A stretch of DNA of 64,000 nucleotides from Blepharisma japonicum (lineage: Eukaryota > Ciliophora > Heterotrichea > Heterotrichida > Blepharismidae). Both the position numbers and the translations under genes were made by a program. Below are positions 31,674-43,642 of the stretch, piece by piece (the stretch's first letter is position 1; each line of letters opens with the position of its first letter). Under the pieces are notes generated by a model, which searched no databases, had not been told where the DNA came from, and was given only the letters and a program-made list of their open reading frames with translations. Location of the stretch: assembly GCA_949751835.1 (NCBI GenBank), contig CATKHK010000034.1, positions 186,001-250,000 of the forward strand, read 5' to 3'.

Positions 31674-33665
31674 ATGGAAGAGCTCAAATCTTGCACAGAC
31701 CCTTTCTCATTGGCAAATGGCAGAGCCTCGTTTATAAATTTACCTCAAAAAGTCAATGAGATGTACAGTAAAGGGCTTAGCAATCTTCCGAAACTATTTA
31801 ATAGCAAACCAATTGATATTTATAGTCTATTTGCCTTATACTCTACCTCAAAGAGCTTTAATGTAAATATACCGACAACATTTATTAAGGCTGAGGATTT
31901 AGAGCATACTTGCATGCTTAGGACTAAAACTAATGGCATTCTTCACTGTAGGCCATGTGGGGTAAATGATTTTTTTGATTTAAATCGAAAAAATAAAAAG
32001 CATGAAGCGCAAATTTATTTGTACAAATCACTGTATAGAGAAAGCATTGTTTTCCATTCTAAAGAAAGTGCAGAAGCTTTTTGGAAATCTTCCAAAGATT
32101 CTTCAGCAGTTGTCCAGCATTACGTAAAATGCATTTCTTCACAAGTATCACTCACAAGAGTCTTGTGAAGATCAGGAAAAACGAAATATTTTAATATTAT
32201 CAGTTGTGAAAAACCTGTAATTAGATCACAAGATATTCAAAAAAGGACTGCATGTCCTTCATCTTCCTTCAAAAGGAAAAAAACACAGTCAATTGATTTT
32301 CGATACACTAATTTAATTCTCAAAACTTCAATGTCTATTAACAACCCATACAAAATCAACGCAGCGTCAAAATCAAGCCTTAAAGAAAGGCCAAAATTAA
32401 CAAATTCTTTTTCAGAAGCAAATATAGATGACTCAAGCTTTATGGTTAGAAAAACCAGATCTGATGACCCATCAATTTTTGCTTTTAAAGCCAAGCAAAA
32501 TCAAAAATATATTCTCAATAAAAATAACCCAGAAAGTTTTATCGTTGTAGAGAATAAAAATAAGATACCTGAAATAGAAGCAATGATAAGCGAAATCATT
32601 GAATTTTTGAATGCTTATATTTTCAAAGAGGAAGACTTAAAAGGCGCGATTTTTGAATTTGTCAACGATCAAGATAATAAATGAGTTTTTCTTAATTGCA
32701 AAGAAATCAGCTTAAACAGCAAGCTGTTGCCTGAGGTAGATAATCTTAAAAGATATGAACCAAATAGTAAGAAACGGCGAAGTAAGTCATTTGTGATGTT
32801 GAAAAGTTATGAAAATAAGACATATTCGCCAATGTGTGCAGATGCAGACTCTAAACAAGCTGTTATAACTACTGAAGATCAAGTAAAGTGTCCTTTTAGG
32901 ATTAGAACTAGTCCAAAGCACCACCATACTTCGGGGCATAGATCAGAAAAAGAACTAATAGAAAGATGCAATAAAGTCAACGAAAAAATTGACCAAATAG
33001 TAAATTTAAATCCGCTAAACTACTTAAGAGATGTAGACTTTAAAGAGCAAAGTATAAAAGCTTATCAGGCTAGATTTCAGCTTGAAAGCTACTCGTTTTT
33101 TGCATCTCAAAATAAAGAAGAAGGAAGTGTAAGAACAACAGAAGCTTCATCTCCTTCAAAAATAGAAAGTTGGTCCCCTGTCAAAACAGAGCCTATCACA
33201 AATGCAGTTTTTACTGATAAAATGCTTGACCACACTCGAAAATTCATATCAGAAGGGATTAACCATTTAGACGAAATGAGAATGAATACAGAACTTCTAA
33301 AGATAAAACGGCATAATATTGTTGGAAAATATGGAGGAGATGAATTTTGAAGTATGTTTATAGATTCTCTTTATCGAAAAATCTTAAGCTTTGAATCACT
33401 GAAGGCTTATTTTAAAACTTCATGCATGAAAATGATAGCAGATGGGATGTTTAAGATCTTTAATGGATGTGCCACACTTGAATTTCGAAGAAATGTGAGA
33501 TCTGCTCACAATTCTTTGGGGATAAGTGAGAGCAATTTTTCATTGTATATTAAATTGTTTGAAGACACTCTAGTTGAGTTTAATGTAGGGGAAGAAGATA
33601 AGCAAATGATAATGTCGCAAATCAAGTCGATGAAGTGTTTAATTTGCAGACAAACAGTCCTTTAA
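31674..33665 (+). CDS. Truncated-hemoglobin fusion protein, array gene 3 (subfamily B)
   Basis: 663 residues, three TGA-Trp codons including GGDEFW. It has the shorter subfamily B N-terminus: the PxILxxLKDxH leader is missing and the shared block begins near LPKLFNSKPIDIYSLFALYS; NIPTTF is at about 64. SINNPYKINA is at about 219. In the middle block the SCYAIE core is replaced by SFIVVE (about 287), and the second half is weaker (FEFVNDQDNKWVFLNCKE). The linker starts KCPFRIRTSPK (about 406), so a Cys-Pro pair replaces the LPFKI of other members; RCNKVNEKIDQIV follows. The globin domain runs from about 548, with subfamily B wording FNGCATLEFRR and proximal-type His612 in RSAHNSLGIS. The tail is KCLICRQTVL. 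Confidence 0.85.
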
Positions 33666-34335
33666 ATAATAATATATGCATTAGCTGTTTATTCATAATT
33701 TCTGGATCAAAATTCATTAACAAAAATATTGCAGTTAAAGTCGAAATTTTTTGAGGTCTATACGTTTGGGTAAAATTTTAAACATTTATTGATTAGATGA
33801 GCCATTATACTGAAGTTTATATTCTAACACTCACATTTAAATAAATATGAGCATTATTTTGCTGCTAGTTTGGGAAATTTTGTGAAAATTAAATGGAAAA
33901 GACCAAATAAATTTTGTTCAATTGAAAAACGTTGAAGTTTTATCAATATTATCAATTAAAAAGCTAAAATGAATCATTAATTATTCGCAAATTAAAAACG
34001 ATTTTTTAAGCAAGTATGATCATTAATAAATGAAAAATAAGTTAAATAGGTATTATGAATATTCAATTAAATTGATTTATAAGATTAATTATTTTATTAT
34101 ATAATAATCAATTATTTTTATCAATAAAAATCCTGATAAATATTAATGAAGGCAAATAATACTCCATAAATCTTAAGGATAATTTGTCATTCTATAGAAT
34201 CATGAATGGGTAGGAATTTGCAAGTTTTCATTGGAAAATAAGAAATATCAACATGTTTTAAATGAGTTTATTCATGATTCTTGGCTTATGTTAAACCATG
34301 TTTCATGGATAAGATAATTTTTCATTACAACTTAG
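33666..34335. other. Intergenic spacer between array genes 3 and 4
   Basis: 670 bases, strongly AT-rich, stops in all frames. A 14-base perfect AT palindrome, TTATTATATAATAA, lies at 34094-34107, which may be no more than base composition. An AGATAAT motif at 34312-34318 precedes the start of gene 4 by 17 bases. No gene seen. Confidence 0.5.
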
Positions 34336-36255
34336 ATGGACGAGCTCAAAAAAAGCACAGAAAATTTTATGGTGCCGATCTCCAGATGCTCTATAAGGAG
34401 TTCCACAAATATTTGCAAAAATCCAGTCAATAATACTAAGAAAAACCTTGACATCTTACCTAAACTGACGAATGGGAAGAAGATTAATATTTTTACTTTA
34501 TTTGCGCTATATTCAAATTCCCGAGAGCTCAATATAAATTTGCCAACAACTTTAATAAAATCAGACGATTTACCAATCCCATGCTTGCTATGAACAAAAA
34601 GTAATGGAATACTTTGCTCACGATTTTGCAAAGACAATGAATTTTTTATATTTTCCCACAAAAATAAAAATTGTGAAGGACACACTTATTTATATAAGCG
34701 CTTTGATAAAGAAAGTATCATTCTCAACTCTAAAGAAGCTGCTGAGTCACTATGAAATTCTTCCATCGATTCCACCGCAATGATTCAAACTTATATAGAA
34801 TCCCCATCAAACCCTAAGTCAATTGTTAGAGTTTTATGAAGATCTGGCATAAAATCAAAATATTTTACAATAATTAACAGAATTCATGTGATAAATAATT
34901 TGAGTGAAACCCAAAGAAAAATTTCGGCAACACCAAGCTTGTACCAGAGAAAAAAGAGTTTAGATTTTAAGTACACAGATATGATTCTCAAAACATCTAG
35001 ATCTATCAATAATCCATATAAAGTGAGTAGATTTTCGAGGACTATGAGGAGAGAAAAAACAAGGTCTGATAAAATGATTACAACTAAAAACAAAGATGAA
35101 AAACACATAGACGTAAGAGAGTTTCAGCTACAGGATCAAAATAATATGATTGTGGACCCAAAGAAAACAGATAATATCTTAGTTTTAGAAGACTCAATTA
35201 AAGGACCAGAGCTAGATCCAATAGTTGACCAAATTGTGGCATTTTTAAATTCTAATGTATATAAAGAAGAAGAAATTAATGGAATAGTTTTAGATTTCGT
35301 TCTTTGCAAAATGCAGAAATGAGTTTTATTAGACTGCAAAGAAATTTCTGTAGGAAGATGCAAAACTCCTTTTGAAAATGGCAAAAAAGTAGAATTAAAG
35401 CCTTTAAGTAAAAGGCGGACTAGCTCATATGGAGAAGTTTTGATACTTGAAAGCCAAAGAAGTACCCCAAAACCTGATACCAAAATCAATAAAATTCCAT
35501 CAACTCAAATAAATCTTGGCTGCCCTTTTACAACTAAATCAACCCCAAAACTCATCCTAACTTCAGCAAGCGAAAAAGATTTGTTTGACAGATGAAATCA
35601 AGTCAATGAAAGGCTTGGAAAAATTGTAAGCTTAAAGCCATCATATATAAAAGACACAAAAGAGCAAAGCATAAAAGCTTATCAGACAAGATATAATGCA
35701 AGGCATGCGACAGTCATAGAGCCAGCAACGCCTTCTTTAGAAACAGATTCAAGTCCATTGACATCCAATACACAACCTACATCAAATCCGCTATGGGATA
35801 ACGAAAATCAACATATTCATAGGTGCTTTGCAGATATTATTGGAAGAATTGATGAAATGAACATGAATACAGAGCTTTTAAAGGTTAAACACCAAAATTT
35901 AGTAGGAAAGTATGGCGGAGATGATTTTTGGAACCGATTTATTCGGTCTTTATATAAGAAAATTATGTCAGATGAATCTAGCCTACATAAGTATTTTGTT
36001 AATTCTCACTTGGACATGATTATTGGAGGGATGTTTAAGGTATTTAATGGGTGTGCCACTTTAGAATTTAGGAGAAAAATTAAAGCTGCACATGAATTTA
36101 TGGGAATTAGTGATAAAGATTTCAATCTTTATTCCGATTTCTTCGAAAGTACATTGAATGAATTCGAAATTGAAGAGGAAGACAAAAGAGTCATTATGAC
36201 GCAAATTAGATCTATGAGGTGTCTCATCTGTAGATATCCCCAGATAGGCTCATAA
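34336..36255 (+). CDS. Truncated-hemoglobin fusion protein, array gene 4 (subfamily B)
   Basis: 639 residues, the shortest member, with five TGA-Trp codons that split it into small open pieces under the standard code. The subfamily B N-terminus leads into LPKLTNGKKINIFTLFALYS and NLPTTL (about 68). SINNPYKVSR is at about 222. The middle block is degenerate at its front (ILVLEDSIKGPELDPI, about 280) but ends normally (GIVLDFVLCKMQKWVLLDCKE is read as IVLDFVLCKMQKW and VLLDCKE). The linker has GCPFTTKS (about 395), RWNQVNERLG with Trp in place of the usual Cys, and KEQSIKAYQTRY. The globin domain runs from about 520 with GGDDFWNRF (TGG here), FNGCATLEFRR and proximal-type His586 in KAAHEFMGIS. 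The tail is RCLICRYPQ. Confidence 0.85.
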
Positions 36256-36528
36256 TAAAATAACTAGCTGTTACAACTTAAGGATTCTACTTGTTTATAT
36301 TTTAGATAATCATAATTTAATCGGTATATTAATTTACTGATTTAAATGTGTTTGAATTAAATAAAAAACAATTTTCTTATATCATATATATTAAAGTATA
36401 TTAGCTCTAAAAGAAAATGGTGGTCGAGTAGCTAGTATTACAGCAAGCAATTATTATTTTTAGCTTTTATCAGTGTATTTAATTATTTCAAAAAATTTTT
36501 TATTCAGTATTTTTTTTATATTTTCTTA

Positions 36529-38601
36529 ATGGAAGTTCCTAAGATCCTAGAGAACCTAAATGATATTCATCAAAACGAGGAGGAAGAAAGTAATTATAGA
36601 GTTATTGGTGAGGAACTAAGATCAATTTATAATCAATCATCAAAGCCTGGCTTTATGAGATCTGTATATAGAGTTGTTTCACAAGTACCTGAGCACGGCC
36701 AAAACTGTTTTATTAGCAAACTGAATAATTTACTACCAAAAGCTTCTCTAAATAAAAGATTGAACTTATTTTCTTTGCTTGCAAAGAACCAAACGACAAT
36801 CAAGCTTAGCATCCCTACCACACTTTTAAGACTTGAAGGTAGAGAAAAACCATATTTGCTTCAAACAAGAAGAGACGGATTTTTGCAAATAAAAATCTGT
36901 CATGAAGAAGAATTTTTTGTCCACAAACATAAAATGAATAATGAAAATTTTCCATTAAATTGCGGTAAAATCCAAGGCAAAGAATTAGCGTTATATTTCA
37001 CAAAGGAACAATCAGAAAAATTTTGAAATTCGAATAAAGAAGAATGTTACTTGCAGAATTTTATTCAAGGAAAGTCAAATCCTACATCTATAACCCGGGT
37101 ATTGTGAAGGGAAGGGATGAAAAATAGATATTTCACAATCATAAATCGTAAGATGATTAATGAAAAAGAGAAAAAGAGTCCAAATAAAAAGGCTAATGGG
37201 CATAAAAGAAATAACTCATTTACTAGCATGGCTGAATTTAAATATACAAATTTTATGTTCCCAACTTCAAAGTCTATCAATAATCCCTTCAAACTAAGTA
37301 AAAGAATTGGAAGAGATAAATCAAATTCATTCAATCTTGATATAGAAAAAAGTCCTATATCTGACAGCAGTCTGCATACAAGCTTAGATGTAGAAAAGAA
37401 TTCCAGCGATATTGATTACACTGATCACTGGATTTCTCCACAAACTATAAGCCTATTAAAAGATGAGCTTAATAAAGAATTTATTGTCTCAACCAAAAAC
37501 ACTGAGAGTTGCTGCGCAATAGAAACATTTATCAAAATCAACGAAATAGAATCAATGATAGATCAGATTATTAATTTTTTAAATACATTGGTTTTTCGGC
37601 AATATAATATCAAAGGAATCGTCTTAGATTTTATGCAAGACAAATCTAATTCGTGGATTCTACTAAACTGCAAAGAATACACAAGTGGCTCAAAAATCAA
37701 CCTAGAAGTCAAAAATCTCAACCAACGTAGAAAATCCCAAAAATCAACAAACAGATCACAATCTCTTGAATTTTCAAATATAGAAGAAGAGGTTGAAAAA
37801 AGAAAACCAGCCAAAGTAAAATTAAAAGCACATTATGATGATTCTCAAGAAAGTAAAAAAAATCTACCATTTAAAATTAAATTAAGAAGACCTGCTGTTG
37901 AGAAAACTTTAATGATGAGTGAAAAAGAATTGCTAGAAAGATGCAATAAAGTAAATGAAAAATTAGATAAAATATTGACTCAAGGTCAATCAGAATGATT
38001 AAGAACGTTTAACCCTAAAGAAGAAAGCATCCAAAACTACAAAACTATGTATAATTTTTGTAAAACTCCTCAAGTAGACTCAAAAATTAAAAGCTGAAAT
38101 CGCATTCAAAGTGAGCATGAAAAAGAAACCCAGCCAAAAGAAACATTTTGGGATGATAAAAAACAAATTTTTACACGAAAATGCATTATGGATAATGTCG
38201 ATAATATTGATGAAATGGCCATGAATGTACAGATATCCAGAATTAAAAAACAAAATTTGGTTAAGAAATACGGCGGAGATGAATTTTGAAACCAATTTAT
38301 AATATCACTTTATAGTAAAATTCTTCAAAATGCTAATTTGAGAACAAGATTTAAGATGACGCGCGCTGACAATTTTGAGATGATTGCTACAGGAATGTTT
38401 AAAATATTTGATGGAGATGTTTCATTAGAATTTAGAAGAAAAGTAAGGTCAATTCACCAAAATATGAGTATTACAGCAGTCGAGTTTAATTCCTATGTAA
38501 ATTTATTCAACGCTACAATTTTAGAATTTGATATTGACAGCGAAGATCAGCAAATAATTATGGCTCAAATAAATTCCATGAAGGGGTTAGTATGCAGATA
38601 A
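36529..38601 (+). CDS. Truncated-hemoglobin fusion protein, array gene 5 (subfamily A)
   Basis: 690 residues, five TGA-Trp codons. The N-terminal leader is PKILENLNDIHQNEEEESN, more acidic than in other A members. SIPTTL is at about 93, ITRVLW at about 187 and SINNPFKLSK at about 249. The middle block is well kept: SCCAIETFIKINEIE (about 326) and IVLDFMQDKSNSWILLNCKE (about 363). The linker has LPFKIKLRRP and RCNKVNEKLD (about 470) but no Cys-Pro pair. The globin domain runs from about 576 with GGDEFWNQF (TGA Trp) and proximal-type His643 in RSIHQNMSIT, where the usual Gly after the HQNM stretch is Ser. The tail has only the second Cys of the usual pair (KGLVCR). Confidence 0.85.
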
Positions 38602-39104
38602 AATGTGAAAATAATACCCTTTAAAATACGAGTTTGATATCTGCATAAGTAATTTTCGCTTATTAAATTGTAAAAAATATTATTCATTATATAGAATGAA
38701 ACATTAAATTATACCTTCTTTAGCTTATTATATAATATTGGAGAGTTTTTTCTAAGGCTGTTTCAGTTATGCAGATTATTCTCAAAAATAGAGATTTTAT
38801 GTTGAATTAATTATTTTATCATATTTCTGCTATGTCTCTTATTAAAATTCATATACTCTTCGTAAAGCATCCATTAGTAAATTTAAATTTTCCAATGAAG
38901 TTGAATAAAATCAAGGAATAGTCAGCGATAAAATGGTAATGAATGCAAAATTAGTGCAGCCTTTCTGTAGCCTTATAATGATATTTAATATATAAGAATA
39001 TGATATAATCATCTAAATTTCTCTTTCTATTCAACTATTAAATATAAGCTAATCCACCAATAAATGGCTATTCAAAGCTATCAAATCCTTAAAATAAAAT
39101 CGAT
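38602..39104. other. Intergenic spacer between array genes 5 and 6
   Basis: 503 bases, AT-rich and stop-rich in every frame. No gene, palindrome or repeat stands out. Confidence 0.5.
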
Positions 39105-41081
39105 ATGGAAGATAAGAAACTTGCTCCAGCTATGAGTGAATCCTCCTTTACCAAAAAAGCCTCACAAATAACAGTGAATAATCACTTAAGAAATCTAGAA
39201 TATAGTCCGATGAAAAGAGCTCATGTCACAATACCAAAAGTTTCAAATGGTGAAGATCTAAACATTTTTAATTTGTTTGCACTTCACGCAAATTATAGCA
39301 ACATTAATGTCAACATTCCAGCCACGTTAATTCGAGTCGAGAACTCTAATTATCCTTATATTGTTCAAACAAGTAAAACTGGTACAGTTATATCAAGATT
39401 ATGCCTTGATCAAGACTTCTTTTTGCTTACACCAGAAAAATCTGCCCAAGATATTCCGATTTATTGTTATAAACTTTCAAATGCTAACACTGTTTTTCTA
39501 TATTCAAAAGAAAATGCTGAAGGACTATGAAGGTTGCCATCAGACTCATTAGGGATGATGCAGCATTTTGTAGCTTGTCAAACCAAAAATGCTTCAATAA
39601 CTCGGGTTTATTGGAAGGTTGGGGTGAAGAGCCAACATTTTGTTATGATTAATAGAGAAAACCCGAAATGCAACTCAAGTATTAAATTGAAAAAAGCCCA
39701 GACACCTCTGCTTAGCAAGAAGAAACGAAGTATGACTTTGGTTGGAGACTTTAAATGGTCCGATTTAATGTCCAAAACGTCAAAATCCATCAATAACCCA
39801 TTCACCGTAAACACACTATCAAAACCTTTTAAAAAAGCAAGACAAAGGTATTCAAGTATGATACCTATAGAAGGAAATGAAAATAAATTATTGGGAATTG
39901 TAGAAAACCCACAGAATTATGAAACTTCCCCCTCAAATGAGTCTGGAGCTACCCCAATTGTCAATACAAAGATTCCTGATAGCTATTTTGTAATAGAAAA
40001 TAATATTCGAGTTATCGAAATTGAGAGTATGGTGCAACAAATCGTTTCATTTCTTAATGGCAGCGTTTTTAAGGGTGTAGAATTAAAAGAACTTATCCTT
40101 GACTTTATTCAAGACAGGAAAAAAAAATGAGTATTTTTGGGGTGTCAAGAATATTCATTATTTACTAAATCTCCGACTGATTCTCTCATAAAAAGAAGAA
40201 CAGAACTCGAGCCACTCACTAAAAGAAGGACATTGTCAAATGGGGAAACTCAAAAACTTAATAGCCAGGAGCAAGGTTTAACTAATATGCCAACTGATGA
40301 TCAAAGGGAAACTGCAGATGAAGACCAGCCTAAAGCAACTTTTTCATCTTTAAATTCAAGCCCCAAGATTGTCCACACTTCTCAAAATCCAATTGAAAAC
40401 GAATTTTTCCAAAAATTTAACAAAGTTAACCAAAAATTAGATCAAATTATAAAATTAAAGCCGCAAAACGTAAGAACAATGAACTTGAAAGAGCAGAGCA
40501 TAAAAGCCTACCAAAATAGATTTTCCATCAGCAATGCAAATGCTGAAACAAGCGACATTGAAGGACAGCTTTCAGAAAGACCTGCAACTCAATGCCCTTA
40601 TAAATCGGCTGGAGCGACTTCCTTGTGGAATGATAAATCAAATGAGTATATTAATAAATGCTTCTTAGAAATCATAGGAAGGATTGACGAAATGAACATG
40701 AACACTGAACTTTTGAGAATAAAAAGGCAAAACCTTGTAAGAAAATATGGAGGGGAAGAGTTTTGATATCAATTTATAAATGAATTATATGATAAAATCA
40801 TGGCTTATGAGTGTCTCAGAAGATATTTCAAGTCTTCTAATTTAGTGATGATTATTGGTGGGATGCTTAAGCTCTTTAATGGGTGCGCGACGTTGGAGTT
40901 TCGAAGGAAAATAAAAGCCGCCCATGAATTTTTAGGGATTTCGGAAAAAGACTTTTTCTTGTACACAACTTTATTTGAAGACACTTTGAGGTCCTTTAAA
41001 ATTGATGCTGAAGATAGACAATCAATTATGATGCAAATTAAATCAATGAAATGCTTAATTTGTAGGCAGTCTTTTCGGTAG
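39105..41081 (+). CDS. Truncated-hemoglobin fusion protein, array gene 6 (subfamily B)
   Basis: 658 residues, three TGA-Trp codons. Subfamily B leader, then IPKVSNGEDLNIFNLFALHA and NIPATL (about 70). ITRVYWKVG (about 164) varies the usual RVLW. SINNPFTVNT is at about 228. The middle block reads SYFVIENNIRVIEIESM (about 292) and ELILDFIQDRKKKWVFLGCQE, with Gln for Lys in the usual CKE. The linker carries FNKVNQKLDQII, KEQSIKAYQNRF and QCPYKSAG (about 495). The globin domain from about 543 has GGEEFWYQF (TGA Trp), FNGCATLEFRRKIKAAHEF and proximal-type His607. Gene 4 is its close relative over this last part, which suggests the two arose by a recent duplication or have exchanged sequence. The tail is KCLICRQSFR. 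Confidence 0.85.
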
Positions 41082-41443
41082 ATTTTTGAGATTTTTTTAA
41101 AATTCAATAATGCTATTGATAATAATGTGAATTAAAATAATCTTAACTAAATAATTTATATTATTTTCTAAGACATAAATATAAATAATTCTAGCCATTT
41201 ATATACTCCAAATCTTTTAAGCTAAAAAATTTTAAAGAGATCTCTATAATGAAGTGAAATAGCTCAAAATTAATATCCATCATAATTTATAATACTGATT
41301 AAAATTTACAATTTAAGCATTCTCAGCTAAAATCTTATCATTCTATATCTTTTATCATTCAAAACTTGTCAAATTATTTAAATTAAGACTATAAAAAAAT
41401 CCCTCACATATAAGGTGATAATATTAATCAAACCATAAACTGA
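41082..41443. other. Intergenic spacer between array genes 6 and 7
   Basis: 362 bases, AT-rich, no gene seen. GATAAT at 41417-41422 lies 21 bases before the start of gene 7, at a position like that of the AGATAAT motif before genes 3, 4 and 12. Confidence 0.5.
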
Positions 41444-43510
41444 ATGGAAGAAAGTGAAATAGCAATCGACGATTTTGGCAATATCTCAACAGGAACCCCA
41501 TCAAACGGCCATCAAAGCCCAAGGCAAAAAATAGAAGACTACGTCACCAATCATAGAGAATTCAATTCCTTGCCGAAGTTGTACAATGGGCAGCAGTTTG
41601 ACCCTTTTCGGCTTTTTTCAACCTTTGCCAAGCAAAATAATTTATGTATTAGTATCCCCATCACACTAGTTCGCCTCTGCACTGTAGGACAGCCTTACTT
41701 AGTTCAAAGCAATAAATATGGAGCGGTGACCTCAAAACAGTGTTCAGAAAGTGAATTTTTCAATTTATATAATGGGAAAAGTGACCATGAGAGTCCAATC
41801 TACTGTTATAAAACTGTAGGCCACGAAACTATATTTCTTTATACCCGAGAAAGTGCTGAATCCTTATGAAGTTCCACCAGCAATACTGCAGCGAGGATTC
41901 AGCATTTCGTTCATTGTAGATCGAAGCCTTCATCAATAGTAAGAGTCCATTGAAGAGTTGGAATGAAAAGTAAATATTTCTTGATTTCCAACAGAGTAAA
42001 GTACAATTTTAAACAAAAAGAAACAACCATAAGAAAACTCAACACAATTACAATGGTAAGCAAGAAAAAAAGAAGCAATACCATGATGGGTGGGGATTTT
42101 AGATACACTGATATGATTGCCAAAACTTCAAAATCCATAAATAACCCGTTTAAAGTCACCATGGCTCAGGATAAATTAAAACATAAGCGTACAGAATCGC
42201 TGATGTCTCAGAATACTATATTGAATCCTGCGTTTTATGATAAAAATATTAGTGAAATCTCATCTGTGAATTTGCCAAATAATGCAAATAGCAATATTGT
42301 GAATCCACGCGAGCTTGATACTATAACTGTAATTGAAGACACAGTAAAGCAAGCTGAGATAGAAAGCATGGTAAATAGAATTACAAAATTTTTATGCGAT
42401 AATGCATATAGAAATGGAGAACTTGGAGAAATGCTACTTGATTTTATTTGCGATAAGGACAAAAAGTGGGTGTTTTTAGATTCAAAAGAAATTGTTTTGC
42501 AGCAAAAAATGCTTCCAGAAATAAAATATATAAAAAGAGCTGATTTGCCACCAAAAATGAAAAGAAGAACTTTGTCATATGTAAATATGCCTAAGCCAAA
42601 CATAAAAAATTACAATTTTAACATCAAAATCAATCAAATCACAGACTCTACACCTAAATGTCCCTATATTCCATCATCTCCACAGAATGATGAAAAAAAG
42701 CCACTTCGAAAAATGAGTTTAACTCCAGGAGTTATGCAAAGCTGCCCATTTATTATAAATTCTCCTCTAAATGATACTCAAAAATCAGTAAATAACGAAT
42801 CTGATTTTATGGAAAAATGGCATAAAGCTTCCAAAAGAATAGACCATGCAGTAAGTCTTAAGCCATCAATGATGGCAAGACTAGTGGATGCTGAAGAACA
42901 AAGCATTAGAGCCTACCAAGCAAGACATATAAAAAGTGAGTCTATGACTGATCTGCCAATTACTAATTCTCCTGAAGAAGGGAAAAAAGACATCCACGAG
43001 TCTCCTACATCAAATATTCATAATACTTCGAATTCTCTGTGGGACAATAAATATAACGACCATATCAATAAATGCTTTACAGATGTCATTGATAAAATAG
43101 ATGAGATGAACATGAACACAGAACTTTTAAAAATAAAAAGTAGAAATTTAGTTGAAGCTTATGGAGGAGATGAGTTTTGAAGCCGTTTTATTTCTTCTCT
43201 ATACAAGAAAATCACAGCTTGTGCCCCTTTAACCAAGTTTTATGAACATTATAACTTACAAACAATTTTCAATGGCATGTTTAAAGTTTTTAATGGGTGT
43301 GCTACCCTTGATTTTAGAAGAAGAATTAAAGTAGTTCATGAAGGGATGGGAATTACTGAAAAAGAATTCAACTTGTATGTTGATATTTTTGATAGTGTTC
43401 TCCGTGAGCATGATGTTAAAGAAGAAGACATACAAATTATAATGATTCAGATTAGGTCTATGAAGTGGCTTATTTGCAGAGGGAAAAATAATAATATCAA
43501 GCTTATATAA
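41444..43510 (+). CDS. Truncated-hemoglobin fusion protein, array gene 7 (subfamily B)
   Basis: 688 residues, three TGA-Trp codons. The B-type leader is followed by LPKLYNGQQFDPFRLFSTFA and SIPITL (about 70). SINNPFKVTM is at about 231. The middle block is among the most diverged (ITVIEDTVKQAEIESM; LLDFICDKDKKWVFLDSKE, with Ser in place of the Cys of CKE). The linker is long and carries two Cys-Pro pairs, KCPYIPSS (about 405) and SCPFIINS (about 433), then WHKASKRIDHAV, and EEQSIRAYQARH. The globin domain from about 567 has AYGGDEFW (TGA), FNGCATLDFRRRIKVVHEG and proximal-type His632. Near the C-terminus the first Cys of the pair is Trp (MKWLICR). Confidence 0.85.
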
Positions 43511-43642
43511 TTATTATAAGCAATTTTAATGTCAATTTCATAATATATTATTAGATCAATAATATAATTTATTGTTTATTTTTTTTGGATATTGGCGAAA
43601 TAAAAGTTAAAAATTAATCCTAACTATCTTGAGAACAAAAAA